Below, in pieces: positions 6,540 to 13,043 of a DNA stretch of 25,636 bases (its first letter is position 1; every line of letters starts with the position of its first letter). The notes beneath the pieces were generated by a model, which worked only from the letters and a program-made list of their open reading frames with translations, searched no databases and was not told the DNA's origin. Source of the stretch: a virus. Location of the stretch: positions 1 to 25,636 of IMG/VR virus record IMGVR_UViG_3300010151_000141. One strand, 5' to 3'. A program made the translations under genes and the position numbers.

Positions 6540-6661
6540 GGGCCTTTCATTTGGTTCTTGAGTTTTCGCGCAGGTTTTGGCGCAAAATTTTGTCGTGTGC
6601 GACAGCCATGTTGTTTGCACTGAGCAAAGTTTTTGCAGGTCGGACATTTAGTCAGGCTCAT
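6521..6661 (-). CDS. small cysteine-rich protein, putative zinc-binding
   Basis: 46 residues starting MSLTKCPTCKNFAQCKQHGC and ending in a lysine/arginine-rich tail (KLKNQMKGPKKRGR). Its ATG overlaps the TGA of the upstream nuclease gene as ATGA (6658-6661), a classic translational coupling. The four cysteines in CPTC-x5-C-x4-C, close to a histidine, could bind zinc, and the basic tail could contact nucleic acid. It is shorter than usual gene-finding cut-offs. The 3' end runs into the terminator stem of the opposite-strand transcript. The coupling and the cysteine spacing make it credible; the function is unknown. Confidence 0.7.
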   Translation of the reverse strand: MSLTKCPTCKNFAQCKQHGCRTRQNFAPKPARKLKNQMKGPKKRGR

Positions 6662-7032
6662 TGAATGTACCCCTGTTCGCGCATAAGTGCGGAATACAAT
6701 TCCGTCCAGTCTTTCAGTCGCATCGTCACCAGAGAGTCTTCAAGCGGCTCACGGTTGCGTCGAGTAATGACGGTAGGCATGTCTGTCTCGCCAGTTGTCG
6801 CAAGGTTTTTTTCTGCTTGAGCCAGAGCTGAGCGAATGTTGAGTCGTTCTGTTCGCTTGGCTTCGACAAAAATTTCATGAGTGCCGGTGAGGTCTGCACC
6901 GCCATGAGACAAAATGAAACCACCCCCTGACAGGGGGGCGCGGTGGCATTGCTGAGATTTAAAAACGTGGGTGTTGAGATATTCAGCGATGTCTCTTTCA
7001 TATTTATCGCCCTTAGCCTTCATTCCCTTCAT
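6658..7032 (-). CDS. PD-(D/E)XK-like endonuclease (Holliday-junction resolvase type)
   Basis: 124 residues. The layout fits small phage PD-(D/E)XK nucleases: an early helix with E12 (GDKYERDIAEYLN), then GGADLTG with D47, then VEAKRTE with E57 and K59, then a helix with Q72. Such proteins include Hjc-like resolvases and VRR-type nucleases and act on branched or damaged DNA with magnesium. The start at 7032 has AAGGGA 7 bases upstream; the next ATG, nine bases on, is too close to any site. It lies in a leftward operon and is translationally coupled to the small cysteine-rich gene. The exact DNA substrate cannot be told from sequence. Confidence 0.75.
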   Translation of the reverse strand: MKGMKAKGDKYERDIAEYLNTHVFKSQQCHRAPLSGGGFILSHGGADLTGTHEIFVEAKRTERLNIRSALAQAEKNLATTGETDMPTVITRRNREPLEDSLVTMRLKDWTELYSALMREQGYIQ

Positions 7033-7094
7033 TGCGCTGTCCCTTGTTTGCTGGATGTGTACCTATGTTAGCGCGGAGACTGCGAAGGGTAGTC

Positions 7095-7319
7095 CTATTT
7101 TGTATCGTTTGGGTCTACTAGCGTAGGACGCGGCGCTACAGTTTCAAGCCAATTTGTAACGGTTGTCGGCCACACGGTTTCACGACGACCTATCGTACCC
7201 CACGCGCGAGCTTCATGAACTGGTGCTGGTTTGATCTGGTACCAGTACCAACGTCCGTCCTCGTTTTGTGCAACATAGTTGGCCCACGGTGGAGCCATGT
7301 CCCAGTTTGGTTTTGTCAT
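7095..7319 (-). CDS. small unknown phage protein
   Basis: 74 residues. The pattern PPWANYVAQNEDGRWYWYQIKP resembles a class of short phage proteins of unknown function that begin with a 'PxWAxxxAxDxxGxWxxF' motif. The rest contains a Trp/Arg-rich stretch (GTIGRRETVWPTTVTNWLETV). The ATG has AAGGGAG 7 bases upstream, a good site. It sits in the leftward operon upstream of the PD-(D/E)XK gene, with a 62-base gap that contains a 14-base sequence shared with 8619-8632. No function can be assigned. Confidence 0.72.
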   Translation of the reverse strand: MTKPNWDMAPPWANYVAQNEDGRWYWYQIKPAPVHEARAWGTIGRRETVWPTTVTNWLETVAPRPTLVDPNDTK

Positions 7320-7330
7320 AGAATTCTCCC

Positions 7331-7603
7331 TTATATTTTCAGGTGATACTCATCTGGCAAGTAGAGCGGCAAGTCGAGAATAGGCTGCCATTTCTGTATA
7401 TCTTTATGTGAGATTCGACGGCGCTTAATCGCCGCCTCAATTTCTTTTTGGATGGTGCGTCTGGCTTCGATAGCGGTTCGACGCCAGTTCCGTCTTAGAA
7501 AAAGAATTATGAATGACGGCAGGTCGCCTTCGCGTTGCTGCACTAGTGATTGGCGAAAAGCTAGAATCAAAACCATATCCGAATCATTGCATTCTGTTCT
7601 CAT
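7331..7603 (-). CDS. unknown basic protein
   Basis: 90 residues from the ATG at 7603, which has GGAG about 9 bases upstream. A TTG at 7678 would add 25 residues but has no ribosome binding site. The protein has a hydrophobic and basic middle (FIILFLRRNWRRTAIEARR) and a charged helix (KEIEAAIKRRRISHKD). It ends LPLYLPDEYHLKI. I do not recognise it; the arginine-rich helix could bind nucleic acid. It ends 11 bases before the start of the next gene in the same leftward operon. Confidence 0.55.
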   Translation of the reverse strand: MRTECNDSDMVLILAFRQSLVQQREGDLPSFIILFLRRNWRRTAIEARRTIQKEIEAAIKRRRISHKDIQKWQPILDLPLYLPDEYHLKI

Positions 7604-7708
7604 GGATGGAATCTCCAGTTGATCGTAGGTGAAAGAACGCGGGCGAGCGTTCTGTAGCCGAAAAAATAAGTCGAGCAACGGACGCGGCTGAGCGTTCGTT
7701 AGCGGTCA

Positions 7709-7739
7709 GTGAGGCCGCCCCTCAAGGGCTGGGCCTCAC
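7709..7739 (-). terminator. strong hairpin just after the 7742 gene stop
   Basis: GTGAGGCC (7709-7716) pairs perfectly with GGCCTCAC (7732-7739), and the inner CCC/GGG can extend it. It begins three bases after the stop codon of the minus-strand gene. There is no U-tract, so it may be a weak terminator, a processing site or an mRNA-stabilising hairpin rather than a classic terminator. Confidence 0.55.
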
Positions 7740-7741
7740 AC

Positions 7742-8158
7742 TCAAAGTGATTTAAACTCACTCACTGGTATCGATATGCATGGCTCTATGTCAGCACTTC
7801 GATGCCTTCCCTTATTCCCCGCAAGCGATACTTCATAAGAGCCAGAGGAAAGATTTGCGACTTTGATTCCATCGTTGAATTGAACGGCAAAAATGAACGG
7901 CTTATTAGTTAGTTCGTGCAGGCGCTTACCGTGATTCCACTTAGCCAGAGAGAGTATGATGTCTGGGTAGTCTGTTGAGTTGATGTGTCTGCGGCGGCAT
8001 TCAACCCATGCGTACATTTTGCTGCCTTGGTAAACTGCGTAGTCAACGATGTAGTTCAACTTCAACTTTCTGTATTGCGAATTAGGAATACGCTTTGTGA
8101 TCTCAGTGATGATGTACTGCTCGGCATCTCGATCCTGCTGGCCTTCAAGTAAACTCAT
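7742..8158 (-). CDS. PD-(D/E)XK-like protein with ECR in place of ExK
   Basis: 138 residues. A nuclease-like core can be seen: an early helix with E13, LNYIVDYAVYQG with D39, then YAWVECRRRH with E53 and R55 where ExK is usual. A strand-helix end follows (KPFIFAVQFNDG). Several phage PD-(D/E)XK-like proteins have a changed final lysine, so this may be an active variant or a structural relative. The ATG overlaps the stop of the upstream HTH/zinc-ribbon gene by four bases (8155-8158, ATGA). It would be the second nuclease-like gene in this leftward operon. The family call rests on spacing only. Confidence 0.55.
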   Translation of the reverse strand: MSLLEGQQDRDAEQYIITEITKRIPNSQYRKLKLNYIVDYAVYQGSKMYAWVECRRRHINSTDYPDIILSLAKWNHGKRLHELTNKPFIFAVQFNDGIKVANLSSGSYEVSLAGNKGRHRSADIEPCISIPVSEFKSL

Positions 8159-8484
8159 AAGTAGTCGTACTCAGTCTGCTTGCAGCGATCACAAATGTAT
8201 TGATACTTGGGTCGGCGCTTAGTTGTTTTGCAGCGCATGCATGGGCGATACCAAAATGCTGCATGATGATTTCGAGGAGGCTCAAACTTGGCGCCATCAA
8301 ATTCACGAATACCTAATCGAACAAGCTTGCGCTTGAACGTATCAACGCACACGCCGAGTTCCGCTGCCATTGCTGTCAGCGTCATTTCGTTTATGTTATC
8401 CTCAATCCATTTTATTTGAGCGGCACTAAATCTCACGCATTTCGGCAAAGGCTCTACCTCTCTATTGAAAGAGTTTGAATACAC
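8155..8484 (-). CDS. HTH and zinc-ribbon protein
   Basis: 109 residues beginning at a GTG. Residues 18-60 form a helix-turn-helix-like unit (FSAAQIKWIEDNINEMTLTAMAAELGVCVDTFKRKLVRLGI). The C-terminus holds a zinc-ribbon-like pair, C82-x2-C85 and C98-x2-C101. Such two-part proteins are common in phages and probably bind DNA. It is the first gene of the leftward operon and overlaps the next gene as ATGA. The upstream region carries three GAGTTG repeats that may be its operator. The start is not firmly fixed because no clear Shine-Dalgarno site precedes the GTG. Confidence 0.68.
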   Translation of the reverse strand: MYSNSFNREVEPLPKCVRFSAAQIKWIEDNINEMTLTAMAAELGVCVDTFKRKLVRLGIREFDGAKFEPPRNHHAAFWYRPCMRCKTTKRRPKYQYICDRCKQTEYDYL

Positions 8485-8495
8485 TATTAGGATAC

Positions 8496-8556
8496 TTTAG
8501 AGTTGTGTACTGCGGGAATAGCGGAAACTGAGTTGTCTTAGTTAGTTTTAGAGTTG
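8496..8556. repeat. three GAGTTG repeats in a divergent intergenic region
   Basis: TTTAGAGTTG occurs at 8496-8505 and 8547-8556, with a shorter TGAGTTG at 8529-8535 between them, all in the same direction. They precede the HTH/zinc-ribbon gene on the minus strand. Spacing of 30 and 21 bases is consistent with repeated binding sites. No partner protein can be named. Confidence 0.45.
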
Positions 8557-8610
8557 CGGAAATAGAAAAAATATGCTACCCTCAAAAACATCTTTTAATC
8601 ATTTCTTTTA

Positions 8611-8746
8611 ATATAAAGGCGGAGACTGCGAAACTTCGTTTCGGTTCTCCTAACGGTCATTTGCATAGCTGCTTATGCTCCGCTGGGGCTACGCAACGCA
8701 GCGACAAGCGGTGTTCTGCTTTTACTTCTTATGTTTGCCGAAGGCT
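8611..8746 (+). other. hairpin-rich non-coding segment, possible structured RNA or leader
   Basis: Between 8485 and 8746 I find no convincing gene. After an AT-rich stretch the plus strand shows consecutive hairpins. CGAAAC-TTC-GTTTCG (8629-8643) sits inside GGAGAC/GTTCTCC (8621-8650). GCATA-N6-TATGC (8664-8679) follows, then CGCTG/CAGCG (8681-8703), with a competing CCGCT/AGCGG. GCC-GAA-GGC abuts the ATG at 8747. GCGGAGACTGCGAA at 8619-8632 is repeated exactly at 7073-7086. The order of hairpins before a small gene suggests a structured leader or small RNA, which is inference. Confidence 0.35.
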
Positions 8747-8917
8747 ATGTCTGTAAAATTTCCCCTCGATGAGATGTTTGAATATAACCCTGAGTTCAAA
8801 GATTTGCTGCTGAAAATTAAGGAAGCATTTGGGCCGATCACGATTAGCGAGTTGCACTTAGACCGTGACGATGGGGCTGGGATGGTTCAGATTCACCCCG
8901 ACCCCAATAAGTTCTAG
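8747..8917 (+). CDS. small acidic unknown protein
   Basis: 56 residues from the ATG at 8747 (MSVKFPLDEMFEYNPEFKDLLLKIKEAFGPITISELHLD...). A longer in-frame start at 8675 would run through the hairpin segment and give an unlikely cysteine/phenylalanine-rich leader, so I use 8747. GAAGG lies only two or three bases upstream, a weak site. The gene is alone on the plus strand within minus-strand genes. Its stop overlaps the stop of the convergent membrane protein. The sequence looks protein-like, but the isolated orientation keeps confidence modest. Confidence 0.5.
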   Translation: MSVKFPLDEMFEYNPEFKDLLLKIKEAFGPITISELHLDRDDGAGMVQIHPDPNKF

Positions 8918-9141
8918 TCACGCCAATCGGGTGCGTCATCACTGTCAGAATTTTCGCCAATCTCGATTTTGAAGTGGTGTAGCACTTCTTCTTTTTTGTC
9001 CTGCGTAAATATAAAGTAGCGATTGGTAATCCGAATTGGGTACACGCCGATGAGTGCTAGCAACAGCATGACTACGCCGCCAGCGGTGACGGCCAAAATG
9101 AGAAATGCGAAGGCGTCAAATAACGATCCTAAATATTCCAT
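8914..9141 (-). CDS. small membrane protein
   Basis: 75 residues. A single hydrophobic segment at about residues 11-33 (FAFLILAVTAGGVVMLLLALIGV) is followed by IRITNRYFIF and an acidic tail (GENSDSDDAPDWRD). This predicts an inner-membrane protein with one span and a cytoplasmic or periplasmic acidic tail. It starts one base after the PhoH gene ends, so the two are probably cotranscribed. A lysis-related or superinfection role is possible but nothing in the sequence fixes it. Confidence 0.65.
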   Translation of the reverse strand: MEYLGSLFDAFAFLILAVTAGGVVMLLLALIGVYPIRITNRYFIFTQDKKEEVLHHFKIEIGENSDSDDAPDWRD

Positions 9142-9960
9142 TTATATTCCCTCCAAGTAAAACATCTCAACAAACATTCGGCACGTTTCCGAGCGACAAA
9201 TATCATCGAGCTTGTAGTCGATGATTGTGATAGGCAGGTCGTACTTGTCGATCAGAGATACGAGAGTACCAAGTCCTGATTTCAATTTGATGTCTGACTG
9301 AGCTAAATCACCCATGAGGATGAGTTTACAGTTTTCGCCAATTCGAGTCGTCACTGCTTTGATCTCGTCAACCTCTAGCTGCTGCGCCTCATCTACGAGT
9401 ACATAAGCGCCGCCTTCATCACCACCAAATGATCGACCACGTATGGTTTCAATGGGCTGGAATTCAATGTCTCCTCTGGCCAAAGCAATGTCGTATCGTG
9501 CAGCGCCCATACGTTGGCGTAGCACGTCGATCATAGGAGCAAGCCAATGGGACATCTTCTCGTCTTTGTCGCCTTTCATCGCGCCCAGAGAGCGTCCTGT
9601 AGGCACGTTCGCCCTAGACAGGATGATGTGCGAAACCTCGCCCTTGAGATACGCATCAGCCGCATGAGTCACAGATAGAAATGTCTTGCCAGTACCGGCG
9701 CAACCAGTGGCTAGGAGTACGGGTGTGGCGTGGCAGTTAAGCGCTTTGAGATGCGCCTTCTGGTTTTTGTTTTTGGCAATAAGCGGTGGTCGTTGTCGAT
9801 CATCGTGATATTTTTCAACAGCTCTCAAGCGTATTTCTTGGCTATCGCGATTCATTTTTTCTTTTCTGCGCTTAGTCATAAGTGTCCTGTCGTTGTGATG
9901 AAGTTGTGATGAAGTGTCTTTGATAGTATACTGTATTACATAATAAATCTTGCCATTCAT
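9142..9960 (-). CDS. phoH: PhoH-like ATPase
   Basis: 272 residues. Walker A GCAGTGKT lies at residues 86-93 (K92) and Walker B YVLVDEAQQ has D190 and E191; the ARANVPTGRSLG and GRSFGGDE segments fit the PhoH family. PhoH-like proteins are cytoplasmic ATPases with a proposed RNA helicase role, and are very common in phages. The ATG at 9960 has GGAGGAG immediately upstream, which supports it even though the first 35 residues are not part of the conserved domain; an internal ATG at residue 28 is possible. It is followed directly by a small membrane protein gene. Confidence 0.9.
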   Translation of the reverse strand: MNGKIYYVIQYTIKDTSSQLHHNDRTLMTKRRKEKMNRDSQEIRLRAVEKYHDDRQRPPLIAKNKNQKAHLKALNCHATPVLLATGCAGTGKTFLSVTHAADAYLKGEVSHIILSRANVPTGRSLGAMKGDKDEKMSHWLAPMIDVLRQRMGAARYDIALARGDIEFQPIETIRGRSFGGDEGGAYVLVDEAQQLEVDEIKAVTTRIGENCKLILMGDLAQSDIKLKSGLGTLVSLIDKYDLPITIIDYKLDDICRSETCRMFVEMFYLEGI

Positions 9961-9978
9961 TGCTCCTCCAAATAATTT

Positions 9979-10005
9979 AGCCCATTCTCACTGGGCTTTT
10001 TTTTT
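9979..10005 (+). terminator. plus-strand terminator hairpin between two minus-strand genes
   Basis: AGCCCA (9979-9984) pairs with TGGGCT (9992-9997) and is followed by nine T (9997-10005), reading on the plus strand. The neighbouring genes on both sides are on the minus strand and the minus strand has no U-tract here. It would therefore stop an antisense transcript coming from the left through phoH. Confidence 0.7.
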
Positions 10006-10007
10006 GC

Positions 10008-10262
10008 TTATTGATGCAAATTGATCTCGTCAATCAAGTCGATTGCTTTGGCCAGATGTATTTTTACTATCGGGTCGTGCGTTGCTTTATGCGTACAAGC
10101 TAGCGTGTTGCAGATTTCCTCTAAGTCGCGGCTTGACGAATACGGTGCTGACAGCAGAGTGTACATACTTTTAATTCTAAGCTTGTGTTCACGGTGCAGA
10201 CATTCATCAGCCGCGACACCCACCTGAGTTCTCGCCATTGCGAATAGGTTTGACTCATTCAT
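10008..10262 (-). CDS. small unknown protein
   Basis: 84 residues (MNESNLFAMARTQVGVAADECLHREHKLRIKSMYTLLSAPYSSSRDLEEIC...). It appears helical with no recognised motif, signal peptide or membrane segment. The start has no strong Shine-Dalgarno site (a GGATT lies upstream). It is in the same direction as PhoH and the primase-helicase, between a hairpin at 10321-10346 and the terminator-like hairpin at 9979-10005. The length and orientation support a gene, but the function is unknown. Confidence 0.55.
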   Translation of the reverse strand: MNESNLFAMARTQVGVAADECLHREHKLRIKSMYTLLSAPYSSSRDLEEICNTLACTHKATHDPIVKIHLAKAIDLIDEINLHQ

Positions 10263-10319
10263 AAGTAATCCGTTTTTAGTTGATCGGAATGCTAATTATG
10301 AACGTGAGGGAAGGGTGGG

Positions 10320-10347
10320 TCGTCTGCCCCAAAAATGAGGCAGACGA
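10320..10347 (-). terminator. hairpin after the primase-helicase gene
   Basis: CGTCTGCC (10321-10328) pairs perfectly with GGCAGACG (10339-10346), extendable by one A-T pair, around a 10-base loop. It lies 12 bases past the minus-strand stop at 10359. There is no U-tract, as in the hairpin at 7709-7739, so it may process or protect mRNA rather than terminate it. Confidence 0.5.
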
Positions 10348-10358
10348 TTAAGGGAAGG

Positions 10359-12275
10359 TTAGTTGGTTTCGAGCCAATTACGAATTGTCTTGACAGGAAC
10401 GTGCAGCACCTTTGAAATGTACAGCTCATCATGCCCGCGAGATGGATCGTACATCGACAACACACGCTGTTTTGGCGAGCGCGATGTCATGACAAAACGC
10501 TTATCATCTGTGCGGCCTGTACCGAACCCGATGTACTGCACCCGCGCATGGTTATCAGTCCACTCGCGCACCTTGCCATAACGCACTTCAAGAAGTACGT
10601 CTAGGTTGGCGTCTTTGCTGTTCATGGATGACTCAATCATCCGGTAGGGTTGGCTCTCAATGTCGCCAGCGTATATACCTGCGTTGTTTGTCGCGGTCTC
10701 GGCGTCATTGAAAACTTGAGTCACACGGATTTGAGTTTCAAGAACAGTCAATTGATTCGTGCTACCAGCCTCACGCCCAAGGCCACCATCAGACGGTTTG
10801 TTTGAGTGGTGAAGCATGACGATAGCCATACCCTTGTTACGAATTGCAAGGGCAAGTTTGTTTATACGCGACCATTCTTCGGCAGAGTTTTCAGACAAGC
10901 CGGAGAACGCACTGCGAATAGTGTCAATGACAACCACTTCCGGTTTGACATTGATTAACCATTTTGTAAATTCCAGAATACCTTCTTCCGATTTCATATC
11001 GATATTTTCTTGGCGACCTATAAATGGCGTCCATAAATTATAATTTTTATGGCTCGAACCAAACGAATCAGCAAACATCTTGAGCATGTTGCCCAATGTC
11101 GCCTTGCCGTTTTCAAAATCCAGATAGAGAACACGCGCCGGTTTCTTCACTTCAAAGCAGCCCATGTTTGTGCCGGTTGCGAGATGATACATCATGTGTG
11201 TTAAGAACATCGATTTGCCGTGGCCAGAATAGCCGTAGACTTGAGTGATCGATTCTTTCCTTAACCAAGGGTCAATGAGATACTCGTGACTGCTAGCCTC
11301 ATCTATGAGCGCGTCAGCATCTTGCTCAGTAATTGGCTCGTACAACTTCGCCTCATCGGGCGCCAATGGTTCAGCCAAATGGATCGGCTCCACTGCCGAT
11401 GTGCGGTGAGCGATGTAGTTGCCAGAGGAATCAAAACGCTCTGGGTGGTTTTTCTTTTCAAGCTCCCGCACTGAGATCATGTTGGTTCTGAATCGCGCTT
11501 CGTCTAATGGCTCAGAGAAATACTCGTCCATCATTTCGCGGGCCGCATTCTCAAGCTCCACACCCAAGCCAAATTGCAGGCAGGCCTCACTCAAAAAATT
11601 GAACACGAGATCGTGACGGCCAGTGCCGCCTGTTGGAATTTTACCGCCGTAGGAGTCTGCCTTTTCCTTGATGCGAGCGAGTGCAGGTGTGTGAGAGCCA
11701 GAGTATGTTAGATCAAGGTCAGCAAACGAAAAGTCGCTGGCTGTAGCGGCTGGAATCTGAGCCTCTGAAAAAAGTGGGTCAACCCACAAGGGCATGTCAT
11801 CTGAAAAGTCTAGCCCATATGGTATATGGAACTCATAGTTTTTGGATGGTGGAATTATGACGTAAGAACCATCGCCTCGAAAATCCAACCCATCGCAGTG
11901 AAACCAATTGCGTCCAGCATTTGAGCCAACACGCGGCGGTCTACGCACACCATCCATCGGGTGCTTAAAATAGTAGTGAACACCGCGTCTGGTTTCAACA
12001 CGAATAGGTGATGATAAATCGTTTGCCGCTGCGAATTTTTGGCTCGATTCATTATCGCAGTCAACGACGACTATGCCCGAAATGGCGCCGGTGATTAAAG
12101 CTATATGTGCATCTGGCCGCAAAATAAACCAGCGCTCCACTTCCTCGTGTGTAGGCTGCCGAGTTTGAAATTCTTTCCATGAGTCTATGCATGGACGCTT
12201 GGTTGACGGTGAACAAGGTATGATTGACCAGCCCTGCCCAAGACATTCAAGCGCCGCCTCCAACATGTCTGTCAT
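10359..12275 (-). CDS. bifunctional primase-polymerase / replicative helicase
   Basis: 638 residues in three parts. The N-terminal domain is a primase-polymerase (Prim-Pol) type: VDCD with D72 and D74, then RRGVHYYF with H100, then DFRGDGSYVIIPPS around 131-144. From about 340 there is a RecA-like ATPase with Walker A GYSGHGKS (348-355) and Walker B VVVIDT (D451), similar to RepA/AAA_25 helicases. The C-terminus, with DELYISKVLHVPVKTIRNWLE, looks like a small helix-turn-helix. The protein probably primes and unwinds phage DNA. The ATG at 12275 directly follows the TAG of the regulator gene and has GGAGGT 5 bases upstream inside it, so the two are coupled. Confidence 0.88.
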   Translation of the reverse strand: MTDMLEAALECLGQGWSIIPCSPSTKRPCIDSWKEFQTRQPTHEEVERWFILRPDAHIALITGAISGIVVVDCDNESSQKFAAANDLSSPIRVETRRGVHYYFKHPMDGVRRPPRVGSNAGRNWFHCDGLDFRGDGSYVIIPPSKNYEFHIPYGLDFSDDMPLWVDPLFSEAQIPAATASDFSFADLDLTYSGSHTPALARIKEKADSYGGKIPTGGTGRHDLVFNFLSEACLQFGLGVELENAAREMMDEYFSEPLDEARFRTNMISVRELEKKNHPERFDSSGNYIAHRTSAVEPIHLAEPLAPDEAKLYEPITEQDADALIDEASSHEYLIDPWLRKESITQVYGYSGHGKSMFLTHMMYHLATGTNMGCFEVKKPARVLYLDFENGKATLGNMLKMFADSFGSSHKNYNLWTPFIGRQENIDMKSEEGILEFTKWLINVKPEVVVIDTIRSAFSGLSENSAEEWSRINKLALAIRNKGMAIVMLHHSNKPSDGGLGREAGSTNQLTVLETQIRVTQVFNDAETATNNAGIYAGDIESQPYRMIESSMNSKDANLDVLLEVRYGKVREWTDNHARVQYIGFGTGRTDDKRFVMTSRSPKQRVLSMYDPSRGHDELYISKVLHVPVKTIRNWLETN

Positions 12276-12506
12276 CTATACCTCCGCCGAATCAGAAAAG
12301 TCAGGTGCAAATTCAATATAATACGAGATGTCTAAGTGATACATGTCGATTAGTTTGTCCAACATTTTGGAACTGAGTTTCCGTTGGGCGCGGAAACGAT
12401 AGAACGATGAGCGGGATATGCCAACCTTTTGACAAAACGCATTCACTGAAACTTCTCTCTCAACGCAGTCATCCAAAACTCTGGCGTAGTTAATGCCGTT
12501 ACTCAT
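12276..12506 (-). CDS. Cro/XRE-type helix-turn-helix regulator
   Basis: 76 residues. A helix-turn-helix is evident in VNAFCQKVGISRSSFYRFRAQRKLSSKMLDKLIDMYHL, matching small Cro/XRE-like repressors. The ATG has GAGGAG just upstream. It is cotranscribed with the primase-helicase and is divergent from the recombination cassette. The gap between them contains an AGTGT-N12-ACACT palindrome only 35 bases from its start. It is therefore a candidate for the protein that reads that operator, including the copy near 2718. This is inference from position. Confidence 0.78.
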   Translation of the reverse strand: MSNGINYARVLDDCVEREVSVNAFCQKVGISRSSFYRFRAQRKLSSKMLDKLIDMYHLDISYYIEFAPDFSDSAEV

Positions 12507-12540
12507 ACTTTCTCCTCAAAAAAATTAATCGATATTTAAA

Positions 12541-12574
12541 AGTGTCCCAATATTGACACACTATTTTATTTAAG
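12541..12574 (+). promoter_or_regulatory. operator/promoter-like element, copy A (AGTGT-N12-ACACT)
   Basis: Palindrome AGTGT (12541-12545) N12 ACACT (12558-12562), followed by ATTTTATTTAAG. Inside it lies a consensus -35 box TTGACA (12553-12558). The -10 expected 17 bases later is poor (CAAACT), so activation may need a regulator. It lies 56 bases before the start of the recombination cassette and 35 bases from the divergent XRE-type gene. The copy at 2718-2739 shares the same palindrome, spacing and flank. Confidence 0.6.
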
Positions 12575-12617
12575 GCAAACTAAAGCAACTCGAAAAGACA
12601 CTTAATGGAGAAAAAAA

Positions 12618-13034
12618 ATGGAATGGGAAGAACTTGCAAAGGGTGCATCGTCTGAGCCAACAGGCTCAGAGTTTGAAGATGTGCTAGTCGACTACCTAGC
12701 TGCTAAAGATGTAGCCACCGAATACGGTAGTCGAGCAAAGATGTTGTTGGAACAGGCGAGTGCTATGGTTCAACTAAAAGATGGTGAGATCATGACAGTG
12801 AATGCATCGGGTCGCGAAGCTCCGATTTCTGTTCAGGGACAATCGCGATTTTCCTGTGACGCTAAGAAGATCAAAGAAATTATTGACACGCGTTACAGCT
12901 CGGCTGATGTGCCTGAGTTCATTCAGCAAAAATATACTGTTAGCCGCAAGGCGTTTGAGGAGTTAGATGAAGCAAAGCGTGATGCGGTCAGTGATGCAAT
13001 CACATACAAGCAAGCACCTTTGAAGATTTATTGA
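12618..13034 (+). CDS. unknown protein of the recombination cassette
   Basis: 138 residues. The N-terminus is acidic and helical (EWEELAKGASSEPTGSEFEDVLVDYLAAKDVATEYG), the middle contains an alternating region (GEIMTVNASGREAPISVQG), and the end is helical and charged. No known motif is obvious. The ATG has GGAG 8 bases upstream. It is the first gene of the plus-strand cassette. Its position before a Sak4-like ATPase, an SSB-like protein and a Cas4-like nuclease suggests a recombination accessory role, which is inference. Confidence 0.65.
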   Translation: MEWEELAKGASSEPTGSEFEDVLVDYLAAKDVATEYGSRAKMLLEQASAMVQLKDGEIMTVNASGREAPISVQGQSRFSCDAKKIKEIIDTRYSSADVPEFIQQKYTVSRKAFEELDEAKRDAVSDAITYKQAPLKIY

Positions 13035-13043
13035 GGAGAATTT

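Noticed and set aside
6387-6647. An 86-residue minus-strand frame
   Set aside because: It crosses a terminator and the 6245 gene; a different frame of the same DNA (6521-6661) gives a coupled, cysteine-patterned protein.
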